Assembly (NCBI GenBank): GCA_944322565.1
Contig: CALUPG010000008.1
Span: 58,374-122,373 of the forward strand
From: an uncultured Bacteroidales bacterium
GTDB taxonomy: Bacteria; Bacteroidota; Bacteroidia; Bacteroidales; UBA932
DNA length: 64,000 bases
Reading direction: 5' to 3'
Shown: positions 1 through 11,563 of the stretch, in pieces
Layout of the letters: each line of letters opens with the position of its first letter
How positions within the stretch are numbered: position 1 is the stretch's first letter
The notes under the pieces: model-generated
Database searches by the model: none
What the model saw: the letters and a program-made list of their open reading frames with translations, nothing else
Told to the model about the DNA's origin: nothing
Translations under genes and position numbers: made by a program

Positions 1-1123
1 GCACGAACTGATGTATTGTCGGGGCATACAGAGGATAAAATTCCGTCACATACCTCATCATGCTCGCCGGCATCCCCACAGTTCCGGCCGAATGCAGAAT
101 GTATGTCGCAGACCCGGCCTTTCTTTCTGCGATGCCCGCTGCCAGAGACTTCTTGTCGGCCATATTCTTTCCGGACATCAGGAACTCCGAATCCCGTACA
201 AGCCTCTCTGCATTGTAGGCAAGGGCATCCGGCTTAAGCTGGGCCTCAATGAACTTTTTCTGGGACATCAGTATCGTATTGAAGGGATAATCCCCGAATT
301 TCCTGTTGTAGGCGAGAGAAAGATCTACGCTGAAGGGCTTGAGTGACAATGTCGGAAAGAAGCGTCTGAGATTGACGGACAATGCCGCGACCACATATTC
401 CCCGCGTCCTATCCGATCGCCATACTCCTGATGAATTGCATGGGAGACAATCGGAGAAATGAATGTCTCGGGAACATCCGCATAGTCTTTCGCACATGAG
501 CGCAGACGGGAAAGAGGAATTCTTATCTGTACTGCGAGGAAATGGCCGGAAACATTTTCTGTTTCAGGAATATTGAATGCCTTTGCATCCATGTACCAGG
601 CCGGCCTTGACGCAGGAAAATCCTCAATTGCGCCGAAAGGGTCATCCTCGGAGACTCTTGTGACACCGTCTTTCATTCCCCTGACACTGCCGTCATTCTC
701 CACCTCGTAACCGGCCAACTGTATATACCTGAAAATAACAGATTTGGCAAATGCAGCCATCCCCTTTTCATCCAGCAGGGAGGCATGCACATCAAAGCAG
801 ACAGTCTTGAATGCACAGGATATCCTGAAAAGACAGTCATTCTCTCCGCCGCCTATCGTGCCGCCGCCACTGACACCCGGATAAACATGTATCCTCGACT
901 CGTCCCGGACAAAGGCATATCCGGAAGACAAGGATGAAAGCCGAACCCTCAGATGAGGGAAAAGTACTATGACATCATTGGCCGCATCCTCAAGGATCTG
1001 CCTGTCGACATGCATCGTAAGAGTCACGACAAATCTCGGCACAATCCCGGGGAAAGTCGTTCCTGAATAGAGGCTGAGGCATCCGCCCACGGACGGGGCC
1101 GACAATGTTTCCGTTTTCTCCAT
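1..1123 (-). CDS. Condensation/alcohol-acetyltransferase-like acyltransferase, 3' end cut by window edge
   Basis: I translated this frame by hand: an ATG at 1121-1123 opens an uninterrupted frame of 374 codons that runs off the left edge. The pattern resembles the CoA-dependent acyltransferase/condensation superfamily, as in alcohol acetyltransferase-like proteins: an N-terminal block with FPHLRVRLSS near residues 55-64, a core strand FRISCAFKTVCFDVH (residues 99-113), then GMAAFAKSVIFRYIQLAGYE. The catalytic motif is imperfect: His113 is followed by Asp at +5 rather than the usual HxxxDG. It starts 7 bp after the stop of the short-chain reductase and about 840 bp after serine palmitoyltransferase, all on one strand. 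A role in acylating a sphingoid base or its product is inference from this context. The family assignment is moderate; the reading frame is firm. Confidence 0.7.
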   Translation of the reverse strand, partial: MEKTETLSAPSVGGCLSLYSGTTFPGIVPRFVVTLTMHVDRQILEDAANDVIVLFPHLRVRLSSLSSGYAFVRDESRIHVYPGVSGGGTIGGGENDCLFRISCAFKTVCFDVHASLLDEKGMAAFAKSVIFRYIQLAGYEVENDGSVRGMKDGVTRVSEDDPFGAIEDFPASRPAWYMDAKAFNIPETENVSGHFLAVQIRIPLSRLRSCAKDYADVPETFISPIVSHAIHQEYGDRIGRGEYVVAALSVNLRRFFPTLSLKPFSVDLSLAYNRKFGDYPFNTILMSQKKFIEAQLKPDALAYNAERLVRDSEFLMSGKNMADKKSLAAGIAERKAGSATYILHSAGTVGMPASMMRYVTEFYPLYAPTIHQFV

Positions 1124-1130
1124 CAGACTC

Positions 1131-1955
1131 TCATTTATGGAACGGACTGCCCGGCTCCTTTGCCATATAACTGAACTCGAGCCTGTCTGTCAGACGAGGA
1201 AGAATATTATGCATAAATACAGTAAGCTTGCCTATAGGAGTAAGTATCACCTCACTTCTTCTCTTGCGGAGTCCTTTGGCAAGATGCATCGCGCATTCTT
1301 CCGCAGTCATCATCTTTCCTTCGTCGCGCGGGGTTTCGCCCTGACTGCTTCCGTCCGCGGTGAGGGCGGCATTGCGGACATTCGATGCGGTGAAACCGGG
1401 GGCAAAAATCATAACATGCAGTCCATCATATAGATGCTCTATCCTCAGAGTGTCAAGAAATCCCCTGATTGCGTATTTTGACGACGAATATCCTGTCCTG
1501 CCGGGAAGTCCGGCGAAACCGGCTATGGAGATGACACCGACAACCGATCCCCGGGATTCAAGAAGATATGGCAGGGCAAACTTCGTGCAGTACACTGTTC
1601 CCCAGAAATTCACATCCATAAGAGTCCTGATGACAGACAGGTCAGTATCCCGGAACATGGCCCGCATGGAAATGCCGGCATTGTTGACGAGAATGTCTAT
1701 CCTGCCGAATTTCTCAACCGTCTTCTCCACAAGGGTCCGGCAGTCGTCTTCCCTGGATACATCTGTCCTGACACACAGGATTCTGTCCATGTCATCCGAC
1801 ATTTCTGCCGCCTGCGCAGTCAGCTTGTCCATTGACCGGGCCGCGAGGGAGAGCTTTGCGCCGAAGGATGCAAATAATTTGGCAGAAGCCAACCCAATTC
1901 CTGAGCTGGCTCCTGTTATGATAATCACTTTGTCTTTAAAGTAAGATCCGTTCAT
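1131..1955 (-). CDS. Short-chain dehydrogenase/reductase, candidate 3-ketosphinganine reductase
   Basis: A classical SDR of 274 residues. Visible motifs are the nucleotide-binding TGASSGIG (residues 14-21), NNAG (91-94), catalytic Ser143, and Tyr156-x3-Lys160. The C-terminal third carries a hydrophobic stretch (KLTVFMHNILPRL) such as is seen in ketosphinganine-reductase-like and DltE-like SDRs, which may seat the protein on the membrane. The ATG is 9 bp downstream of the stop of serine palmitoyltransferase, so the two are almost certainly co-transcribed. Reduction of 3-ketosphinganine to sphinganine, the next step after serine palmitoyltransferase, is the natural inference. The SDR family is certain from sequence; the substrate is not. 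Confidence 0.85.
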   Translation of the reverse strand: MNGSYFKDKVIIITGASSGIGLASAKLFASFGAKLSLAARSMDKLTAQAAEMSDDMDRILCVRTDVSREDDCRTLVEKTVEKFGRIDILVNNAGISMRAMFRDTDLSVIRTLMDVNFWGTVYCTKFALPYLLESRGSVVGVISIAGFAGLPGRTGYSSSKYAIRGFLDTLRIEHLYDGLHVMIFAPGFTASNVRNAALTADGSSQGETPRDEGKMMTAEECAMHLAKGLRKRRSEVILTPIGKLTVFMHNILPRLTDRLEFSYMAKEPGSPFHK

Positions 1956-1964
1956 TTCATGAAA

Positions 1965-3227
1965 TCAGTCGTGGATTGCCATATCAGGAATCTCGTCCCC
2001 TTCATATTCTCCTCTCTTGAGCTTTGCCACAACCTCGGAGAAAGTCTTGAGCGTGTATTCCACATCTTCCATCGAATGTGCCGCTGTCGGTATGATACGG
2101 AAAATAATCATACCCTTAGGAATGACAGGATAAACGACTATAGAGCAGAATATGCCATAATTCTCCCGGAGGTCCTTGGCAATATTGGTGGCTTCAACCA
2201 CACCGCCCTTGACTGCCACCGGAGTGACACAGGCTTCTGCTGGACCTATGTCAAGTCCCATGTCACGGAATCCTTTCTGAAGCGCCCTGGTGACGGTGAA
2301 GAGTTTCTTGCGGAGCTCATCTCCCTCGGCACTCCTTATGATCTCGAGTCTCTTGAGTCCGCCTTCCACGAATGCCATCGGGAGTGACTTGGCATAAATC
2401 TGAGAGCGGAGATTATAGCGGAGATAGTCTATGATTACCTTCGGGCCGGCAACAAATCCACCGATTGAGGCCATGGACTTCGCGTATGCTCCGATATAGA
2501 GGTCAACTTCATCCATCACGCCGAAATGCTCTGAAGTACCGCGGCCGTGCTCTCCCATCACTCCGAAGCCATGGGCATCGTCAATGAGGATTCTGAAATT
2601 GTATTTCTTCTTCAATGCAACTATCTGGTCAAGTATGCCGAGAGCACCGGTCATTCCGTATACGCCTTCGGTGATGAGGAGAATGCCTCCGCCGGTCTCC
2701 TCACAGAGCTTGGTGGCTCTCTTCAGGGTAGCCTCGCAGCTCTCGATGTCATTGTGGCGGTATGTCATTCTCTTTCCCATGTGAAGACGGGCACCGTCAA
2801 TGAGACAGGCATGTGCTTCTGAATCATATACAATCACATCATGTCTGTCCATGAGTGCGTCGATTGTGGAAATGATTCCCTGGTATCCGAAATTGAAGAG
2901 GAATGCATCTTCCTTTTTCTCAAAATCCGCAAGCTCCCTTTCAAACTTCTCGTGGAGGGAAGTATGGCCGGACATCATGCGGCTTCCCATCGGATATGCA
3001 AGGCCCCATCTGGCAGCAGCCTCGGCGTCAGTCTTCCTCACCTCAGGATGATTGGCAAGTCCGAGATAGTTGTTAAGGCTCCAGCAGAGTACCGGCTTGC
3101 CGTTGAATATCATGTGCGGACCGAGTTCGCCTTCAAGCTTCGGGTACATATAATAGCCGAAAGCCTTCTGTCTGTACTGGCCGAGCGGGCCGCCTGAATC
3201 TTTTGCTATTCTGTCAAAAATATCCAT
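1965..3227 (-). CDS. spt: Serine palmitoyltransferase (alpha-oxoamine synthase)
   Basis: A PLP enzyme of 420 residues that condenses L-serine with a fatty acyl-CoA (or acyl-ACP) to 3-ketosphinganine, the first step of sphingolipid synthesis. The alpha-oxoamine synthase hallmarks are present: LNNYLGLANHPEV (51-63), the cofactor-site IDDAHGFG (215-222) and the Schiff-base Lys250 in AYAKSMASIGG. The N-terminus MDIFDRIAKDSGGPLGQY and the sequence throughout closely match the Bacteroides/Porphyromonas serine palmitoyltransferases rather than KBL or BioF. Downstream genes 9 and then 7 bp apart encode a reductase and an acyltransferase-like protein, forming a plausible sphingolipid operon. The gene lies 65 bp after gyrB on the same strand, with no clear promoter in the gap. 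Confidence 0.93.
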   Translation of the reverse strand: MDIFDRIAKDSGGPLGQYRQKAFGYYMYPKLEGELGPHMIFNGKPVLCWSLNNYLGLANHPEVRKTDAEAAARWGLAYPMGSRMMSGHTSLHEKFERELADFEKKEDAFLFNFGYQGIISTIDALMDRHDVIVYDSEAHACLIDGARLHMGKRMTYRHNDIESCEATLKRATKLCEETGGGILLITEGVYGMTGALGILDQIVALKKKYNFRILIDDAHGFGVMGEHGRGTSEHFGVMDEVDLYIGAYAKSMASIGGFVAGPKVIIDYLRYNLRSQIYAKSLPMAFVEGGLKRLEIIRSAEGDELRKKLFTVTRALQKGFRDMGLDIGPAEACVTPVAVKGGVVEATNIAKDLRENYGIFCSIVVYPVIPKGMIIFRIIPTAAHSMEDVEYTLKTFSEVVAKLKRGEYEGDEIPDMAIHD

Positions 3228-3292
3228 AACTGTTGAATTTTGGTATGCGTTAATAATGGTATCGTCAAACTGTCCGTAAATTCAGGCCTCCC

Positions 3293-5329
<2,037 letters not shown>

Positions 5330-5341
<12 letters not shown>

Positions 5342-7102
5342 GCAAATTCCTGCCGTAAAATTGATGCCTGACTCAGCATAGAGCGGAACTCTCTGGACTG
5401 TCATGTCAAGCAGATTTCCTCCATGTGCCCAGAAAGACAACTGCCTTGTGAATTTGAACTCTGCTGACACACCGAGGTCGGCATAGCCTGGAATCACGGC
5501 AGAGGAATGGGGAAGACTGCCGCCGATGCCCAGGAATCCTTTCCTTGCAGTGGCAAAGCCGCAGTCCACTCCCACATATATCCTTTTGTTCCAATTATAT
5601 ACCATATTGACATACCCGGACAACGCCGCAGGTGCGAATGCGCCGGGATTCCTTCTTGCCGCATCGGAATTTTTCCAGGAAAGAGAGCCGTCAAGAGAAA
5701 AATCCTGAGACGTCCATCCGTAATCAAGGGTAAGCCTGAACAATTGGCAGACACCGTATACTGGAGCATAGACAGGCATATCTGCTCCGGACGACATGAC
5801 GCCGTCAAGAAACGCATTGGCATAATTGGAATATCCGGCATGAAGGTCATAGCTGAACCGGGAAGCGATGTTTCCCCTGAGTCCTATGTCTGCCGAAACC
5901 CGTTCGACAATATTGCCCAGAGGCAGGGATGCAGTCCTGTAAATGTCAAAATGCCTGTTATGCCCGAGCAGGTCGGACCAGGTCATGACTTCGTCCCCGC
6001 CTCCGGCCTTGAAATACAGGTCAAGATAATTTCTGGCAGCTTCAAAGCTTATGCTTACATCCGGATATACAAACTGAGTGGATGCCATGTCAAAGAGATT
6101 CCTGTCGGAAGAGGCCCTGTTGAAGAAATGGAAAGCAAGTTTCACACCGAGATCAAGATCCCAGCGGCCCTTGTCCAGAAGATAACGCGGGGTCACAGAA
6201 ATATCCCCCGCATATGAATTGAATCCGGGGCCGTAATCGGCCAGATTGAAAGAGACTCCGAGCAATGCCCTGGAATGTGGAGTCAAAGAAGGTCCCATGG
6301 ACATCCTGAGTCCGAACAAATGCTCCCTGAGCCAGCCGCGGCCGGAAGACAGCCCTGAAAGTTCGGCCTTGTCTTCACCGAAACGATAGCGGAGCGCGGC
6401 GTCATAATGGAATTTTCTCCCGGCGGAGCCGTCGGAGCGGATACCCGCCCTGACATCAAGGGCATCAAATCCCCTTGTCAAAGAAGTATCGCGTGCTCCC
6501 GCCCCATAATAACCGACATCAAATGTCATGAGTCCGCCTTTCCAGAACCGGCTTCCGCTCACCCCGGCAGAGGAGACCATGTCATATCCGCGGTAATTTT
6601 TCCCTTTGCCCGACGGCCTGCCGTCCGACACCGACACCGTCTCCTTGCCTGCAGAGAGGCCGATACTTCTGTATTTCCCGAAATACGACCTGTGGGAGGC
6701 GTATACATTCATTCTGAAATTCCCTTTCAGCTGCGGGGACCATACGGCATCAAGGACAGGCTGAAGCGGCCACCCGGCCCCTGCCTTCAGCATGAATGTC
6801 CTGCGACCGAAATCAGCAGCGCCGGGAGCCATGTCAAGGACAAGTGGATCAAACGAATATGTTCCTCCATACGGAGAATCATAGACATTGTATTCGAATT
6901 CAAGATCAAAATGCTGCAGACTGTCGGGGACAGGCATTGTCTGCACCGGCTTGTGCACTTCCGCAAGCTTACCCTCATACTGTCTGGTCACTTCCACAGT
7001 CGGGTCTATATTCTGCGCCAGGGCAGTCTGCCGGGACAAATTTAATGCTGCCAATAAGATGGCCGGCAATATGCGGTATATTATTTTCATGTACATTTTC
7101 AT
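5330..7102 (-). CDS. Outer-membrane beta-barrel protein paired with TPR protein
   Basis: 590 residues with an N-terminal signal peptide (hydrophobic ILPAILLAALNL, then ALAQ cleavage site near residue 30) and a long body of alternating amphipathic strands typical of an outer-membrane barrel. It ends in a hydrophobic/aromatic strand (GINFTAGICLNL). Repeated aromatic strand pairs such as YDLHAGYSNYANAF resemble TonB-dependent receptors, but no plug domain or TonB box is visible. The start codon overlaps the stop of the upstream TPR gene (TAATG), so the two are translationally coupled. That pairing is known to recur in Bacteroidales; the function is not established. Possible roles are an outer-membrane scaffold or transport channel with the TPR protein as periplasmic partner (inference). 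Confidence 0.8.
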
Positions 7103-10100
7103 TACATTTCGGCAGTTCCCTGCTGCATTATTTCCTTGAGTTTACTGATGCGCAATGACACATTGTCGGCAATGTCATCGCCTTCCCCGGAAGGCTGGTA
7201 CCCGTCCCGGATGCTTTCAAAGGTTGCCATTGCCTGGTCATATTCACCTCTGTCCACAAACGAATCCCCGAGGACCAGGAACGACTTCGCCAGCCAGTAG
7301 GCCTGTCCGTGCGAGGAGTCGGAGAAAGAATATACCCGGGTCTCCAGCTGGGCGAAATCCCCGCGGTCATAGCTGTCAAGAATCATAAGATAGGCCGATT
7401 CCGCGCCTTCAGGAGTAACCGGGTCCGACGCAAGGCCGGCAAAGATGGCATAGGCATCATCCCTCCTGCTTAAGGCGAGGCATGACTTGGCCTTGATGAA
7501 TTCTGCCTCTCTCCTTTCATCGGCATCAGACCGGCTGTCCGAGAGCACGGAGTCAGCGCAGGAAACCGCCTCTGAGAACATCTCCGCCCTATACGCAGAC
7601 CGCATCATTCCCATCTCGGACAGATGTATATTATTGTCAATCACTGCTATTTCCGACAACGACCGATAAGCCTCGTAGGCCCTTTCATACCGCTGCATAC
7701 CATATGAAAGTCCCGCAAAGTTCAGACAGGCAAGTTCCGCATAGGAACCCTCACCGGCATCCATGACCTTGGCATAATAGTCGCACGCACGGTCAGGCTT
7801 TCCTGTTTTCCTGTAGCATTCGGCCATATAATAATAAGCCTGCGGAATTTTGGCGCCGTCAGGATAAGCCTCAATGTATGACTGGATGGAAACAATGGCC
7901 TTCGGGTAATTTTCGGAGAGATAAATCTGCTCCGCGGCATTGAAAATCATCATTTCCTTCTCAGACTCAGTCTTGAGTGATGACCTGCCTATTCGGGCAA
8001 TATATTCAAGATAAGCCTGGGGATTGTTCTCAGACTGGCAGACCGACTCTATGGCCAGCAGGGCATCATCCGCATAGCCGGAAAGGGGAAGCTCTTCAAC
8101 GACTTTCCTGTAATAGCGCAGAGCAGCCTCATTGTCGGACCGGTTACGGGATATCATGCCCAGTTCAATGAGAGCCCTGGCGATGAAAATGCTGTCCCTT
8201 GATGAGGATGCAAGCTTCCGGTAAGTATCGGCCGCAAGTTCCTCCTTTCCGGAGACAAGATATGAACGGCCGAGTTCAAACATGGCCTCCGGATAAAACG
8301 GTGAAGAAGAATCGGCCTCCGCCGCATTGCGAAGAAGAGCCACCTTCCTTTCCTCATCCCCTGCAAGACCGTATGAGACCGCAGCCTGATAATACGGATA
8401 AATGTCATTGACATCAAAATATTCTTTTCTCACCTCATCGTATGATGCCGCCGCTGCAGCATATTCCTTCTGCATGAAAAGACAGTCCGCATAACGGAGC
8501 ATGGCATCTTTCCTCCATGTCAGCCGCTCACCCTCAAGATATTCAGAGAACCATCCGGCGGCAGAAGAATAGTCTTCTTTCTTAAAATGGCAATATGCTA
8601 TTCCGTACGGAATCATCCAGGACTCATCCATTCCATAAAGTGCGGAAATATTGTAGAGCCTGGTATAGAGGCCAAGTGCATCGTCAAATCTGTCATCCCT
8701 GTAATAAGCCTCAGCCAGCCAATAGCTTGACATCTGATTGAAAGTATCCCGCCTGTCAGAATAGTACACCGCAGCCTTCAGATACGGCACTGCATCCCTC
8801 CATGCCCCGGCAGAAACGAGTTCGGATGCCCGCAGATAATTGGCTTTCATATAATTGCTCTTCATCACAGGATCCAGTTCGTCTATGTTGTCGTAGGCTT
8901 CTACAGCACCAGCATAATCATGTTCCTGCAATGCCGCAACCGCCATATAGCTGTAGATTTTCTCCGACTTGCCTGCATCCGGATATTTTTCGAGGTAGCT
9001 GCGGAAGACAGACCTGTCATTGTTCAGGTCAAATGAAAGCTTTGCATAATTGAAGTATGCATCTTCCGATATGTCCGGGTCATATCCGGCTTCCGCCGCC
9101 GCCCTGAAGGCATCAAGGGCGGAAACCTTGTTTTTTGTCCTGATATAGCTGTAGCCCAGCTTGTAATTGGCTACCTGACCGACGGAATCGCTTCTGTCAG
9201 TCATCATCGAAAAATTGTCTATTGCTCCGGAAAAGTCACCGACAGCATAGAGCAGGGACCCGGCATAAAAAAAGTCTGAGCGGGAGGCCGGCCGGGCGCT
9301 GCCGGAGTTTCCGCCATAATATTTTCTTGCCTCCCCGGCATTTCCCTGCACAAGGAAAGACTCGGATATGAGCCTGTTCAGCTTCGGCAGGCATTCCTCT
9401 GGGACTGTCCCGAGCAGTTCAGGTCCTTTTTCTATTACATACCCGTAGTCCTTGAGCATGAAGCGGCATTCCGCCAGATAGTAGAGGCTCATCGCAGAAA
9501 ACCTGCTGTCGACCGAGGACTTTTCAAACCATCCGGCTGCTTCCTGAAAATTTTTCTGACAATAGCAGATATATCCGGCCATATAGCACGAAGCGGCCGT
9601 ATAGTCCGATTTGCCCGCCGATGAAAGTTCCGAAAAACGCTCAAGCGCGCGGGACATTTCACCGTTTTCATAATCACAATACGCCCTCTTGAAGCGGCAT
9701 TCGTTTCTCAGGCCTCTCTCCAGAGACTTCAGGGAAATGGATTCAAGTATTTCTGACGCCTCACCGTAATTCCCTGAATCAAACAGATTGAGGGCATCAG
9801 CATATCTTATCCTGGAGGAGACGGCGGAAAAAGGGTATTTCTCAAGGTACGGACCGGACAAGTCCCGATATGAAGGAAGCCTCATCTTCACGGCGCAGAG
9901 CACTGCATAGCCCCGGGCCTCGGGATTATCATATTCTGCGTCTATCCTGCTGAAACAGGACATTGCCTCCTCATACATTCCTTTCTCATATATGAACATC
10001 GCCTGCCTGAATGCCCCCCTGAGGCCTGTCCTGTCCTGCGGGCAGGACGGCGGCACATTTTCCGGGCATGCCGCGGCAGCGGAGCCCGCGAGAAAAAGGG

Positions 10101-10137
10101 CGGACAAACATGAGGCGACTGCACAAAACAGTTTCAT
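7102..10137 (-). CDS. Large periplasmic tetratricopeptide-repeat protein
   Basis: About 1011 residues from the ATG at 10135-10137, chosen because it begins a clean signal peptide (MKLFCAVASCLSALFLAG...AAA); an ATG 3 bp upstream would serve equally, while the longer frame adds an implausible N-terminus. After the signal the protein is nearly all helical repeats of about 34-38 residues with TPR signatures (for example GNAGEARKYYGG, YYMAECYRKTGKPDRACDYY), more than 20 by eye. It is exported, so a periplasmic scaffold is likely. Its stop overlaps the start of the outer-membrane barrel gene (TAATG), indicating a fixed stoichiometric partnership. The operon diverges from ftsE, with -7 boxes for both directions in the 60-bp gap. 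Confidence 0.85.
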   Translation of the reverse strand: MKLFCAVASCLSALFLAGSAAAACPENVPPSCPQDRTGLRGAFRQAMFIYEKGMYEEAMSCFSRIDAEYDNPEARGYAVLCAVKMRLPSYRDLSGPYLEKYPFSAVSSRIRYADALNLFDSGNYGEASEILESISLKSLERGLRNECRFKRAYCDYENGEMSRALERFSELSSAGKSDYTAASCYMAGYICYCQKNFQEAAGWFEKSSVDSRFSAMSLYYLAECRFMLKDYGYVIEKGPELLGTVPEECLPKLNRLISESFLVQGNAGEARKYYGGNSGSARPASRSDFFYAGSLLYAVGDFSGAIDNFSMMTDRSDSVGQVANYKLGYSYIRTKNKVSALDAFRAAAEAGYDPDISEDAYFNYAKLSFDLNNDRSVFRSYLEKYPDAGKSEKIYSYMAVAALQEHDYAGAVEAYDNIDELDPVMKSNYMKANYLRASELVSAGAWRDAVPYLKAAVYYSDRRDTFNQMSSYWLAEAYYRDDRFDDALGLYTRLYNISALYGMDESWMIPYGIAYCHFKKEDYSSAAGWFSEYLEGERLTWRKDAMLRYADCLFMQKEYAAAAASYDEVRKEYFDVNDIYPYYQAAVSYGLAGDEERKVALLRNAAEADSSSPFYPEAMFELGRSYLVSGKEELAADTYRKLASSSRDSIFIARALIELGMISRNRSDNEAALRYYRKVVEELPLSGYADDALLAIESVCQSENNPQAYLEYIARIGRSSLKTESEKEMMIFNAAEQIYLSENYPKAIVSIQSYIEAYPDGAKIPQAYYYMAECYRKTGKPDRACDYYAKVMDAGEGSYAELACLNFAGLSYGMQRYERAYEAYRSLSEIAVIDNNIHLSEMGMMRSAYRAEMFSEAVSCADSVLSDSRSDADERREAEFIKAKSCLALSRRDDAYAIFAGLASDPVTPEGAESAYLMILDSYDRGDFAQLETRVYSFSDSSHGQAYWLAKSFLVLGDSFVDRGEYDQAMATFESIRDGYQPSGEGDDIADNVSLRISKLKEIMQQGTAEM

Positions 10138-10157
10138 CATATCAACAAATATTTTTA

Positions 10158-10165
10158 CAAAAGTA
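10158..10165 (-). promoter_or_regulatory. -7 box for TPR/barrel operon
   Basis: The minus strand reads TACTTTTG, a match to TAnnTTTG, 18-20 bp upstream of the TPR start codon. No convincing -33 TTTG is seen at the right spacing. Confidence 0.45.
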
Positions 10166-10176
10166 ACTATTTTCCT

Positions 10177-10184
10177 TATTTTTG
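10177..10184 (+). promoter_or_regulatory. -7 box for ftsE operon
   Basis: The plus strand reads TATTTTTG, matching TAnnTTTG, 12 bp before the first possible ftsE start. With the opposite-facing box at 10158-10165 this makes a compact divergent promoter. Confidence 0.45.
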
Positions 10185-10196
10185 TAAAATATATGT

Positions 10197-10940
10197 ATGC
10201 ATGACATGGAAAGCAGAGAAACAATCATATCATTCGACAGCGCCGACATTGCCGGCGGCGACAGCATTGTCATCTACGGACTCAATATGAAGGTATACAA
10301 AGGCGACTTCATATATATTGTCGGCAAAGTCGGGACAGGCAAGACATCCGTCATAAGGACAATCATAGCCGAGAACAGACTTGCCGGAGGAAACGGACAG
10401 GTCTGCGGCCATGATCTGAGAACCATCAGGGAAAAGGAGATACCTTTCCTCAGACGCAGGATAGGAGTCGTATTCCAGGATTTTCAGCTTCTGATGGACA
10501 GGAATGTCGAGGAAAATCTGCGGTTCGTCCTGAAAGCCACCGGATGGAGAGATGAAAGGGAAATGGACAGGCGGATAGCCGAAGTCCTGGATGCGGTGGG
10601 ACTCAAGAACAAGTCACACAGAATGCCGCACCAGCTTTCAGGAGGAGAGCAGCAGAGGGTTGCAATTGCCCGGGCACTGCTCAACCGTCCGGAGGTCATA
10701 ATAGCCGATGAGCCGACAGGAAACCTTGACCCGGAGACGGCAGACAACATAATGGGGCTCCTGTGCAAAATCAACAGGAACAACGGGACGGCAATAGTCA
10801 TGGTGACGCATAACCATTCCCTTGTGGACAAATATCCCGGAAGAATAATGGTCTGCGGAAATGAGGCCTGCACAGAAATGGACATCACACAAGAAACAAA
10901 GGGTGAAGAATGGACAGAGCGGAAAGATACAGAGGCATAA
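10197..10940 (+). CDS. ftsE: Cell-division ABC ATPase FtsE
   Basis: An ABC-type ATPase of 247 residues. The motifs are Walker [10 protein letters not shown] (about 43-51), Q-loop VFQDFQLL, signature [15 protein letters not shown], Walker B and D-loop [11 protein letters not shown], and H-loop His in MVTHNH. FtsE normally pairs with the membrane protein FtsX to control peptidoglycan hydrolases at the septum; no ftsX is adjacent, as is usual in Bacteroidetes. An in-frame ATG at 10206 (MESRET) is an equally plausible start. It is the first gene of a long plus-strand run and overlaps nth by 31 bp. Confidence 0.88.
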   Translation: MHDMESRETIISFDSADIAGGDSIVIYGLNMKVYKGDFIYIVGKVGTGKTSVIRTIIAENRLAGGNGQVCGHDLRTIREKEIPFLRRRIGVVFQDFQLLMDRNVEENLRFVLKATGWRDEREMDRRIAEVLDAVGLKNKSHRMPHQLSGGEQQRVAIARALLNRPEVIIADEPTGNLDPETADNIMGLLCKINRNNGTAIVMVTHNHSLVDKYPGRIMVCGNEACTEMDITQETKGEEWTERKDTEA

Positions 10941-11563
10941 CCGGATGGTTTTCCGAAAACATGCCGTCTGCAAAGAGCGAACTTCAGTATGACTCCCCTT
11001 TTCACCTTCTGATAGCCGTGATACTTTCGGCCCAGTGCACGGACAAGAGGGTGAACATGCATACGCCGGAACTGTTCAGGAGATTTCCGTTGCCGGAAGA
11101 CCTTGCAGCCGCTTCTTTTGATGAAGTGTACGGGCTCATAAGGTCAATCTCATTCCCCAACAACAAGGCTAGGCATCTGATAGGGATGGCACGGACTCTT
11201 GTCAGTGACTTCGGAAGCAGAGTGCCGGAGGAGCCCGAGAAACTCGTCAGATTGCCCGGTGTCGGAAGAAAGACGGCGAATGTGATAGCCTCCGTAATCT
11301 ACGGAAAGCCTGTGATAGCCGTCGACACTCATGTATTCCGGGTCTCACGAAGAATCGGCCTTTCAGACGGGAAGACAGTTGAAGCCGTTGAAAAAGACCT
11401 TACAGACAACTTTCCTCCGGAGATTCGTCCGGAGGCACATCATTGGCTCATTCTGCACGGAAGATATGTATGCACAGCCAGAAGACCTGACTGCGGAAGA
11501 TGCGGAATCAGCATCTGGTGCAGAGAATACGAACACAGCATTCCAAAAACTGAAAAGAGATGA
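10910..11563 (+). CDS. nth: Endonuclease III
   Basis: A DNA glycosylase/AP lyase that removes oxidised pyrimidines in base-excision repair. The 217 residues contain the helix-hairpin-helix [11 protein letters not shown] with the catalytic Lys, the catalytic Asp in VDTHVFR, and a C-terminal [4Fe-4S] loop with spacing C-x6-C-x2-C-x5-C ([17 protein letters not shown]). The start overlaps the end of ftsE by 31 bp and the stop overlaps the antiporter start by 4 bp (ATGA), so all three are translationally coupled. Confidence 0.95.
   Translation: MDRAERYRGITGWFSENMPSAKSELQYDSPFHLLIAVILSAQCTDKRVNMHTPELFRRFPLPEDLAAASFDEVYGLIRSISFPNNKARHLIGMARTLVSDFGSRVPEEPEKLVRLPGVGRKTANVIASVIYGKPVIAVDTHVFRVSRRIGLSDGKTVEAVEKDLTDNFPPEIRPEAHHWLILHGRYVCTARRPDCGRCGISIWCREYEHSIPKTEKR

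Noticed and set aside
246..497. 83-codon minus-strand frame near the left edge
   Set aside because: It is out of frame with the 374-codon acyltransferase-like frame that covers the same DNA.
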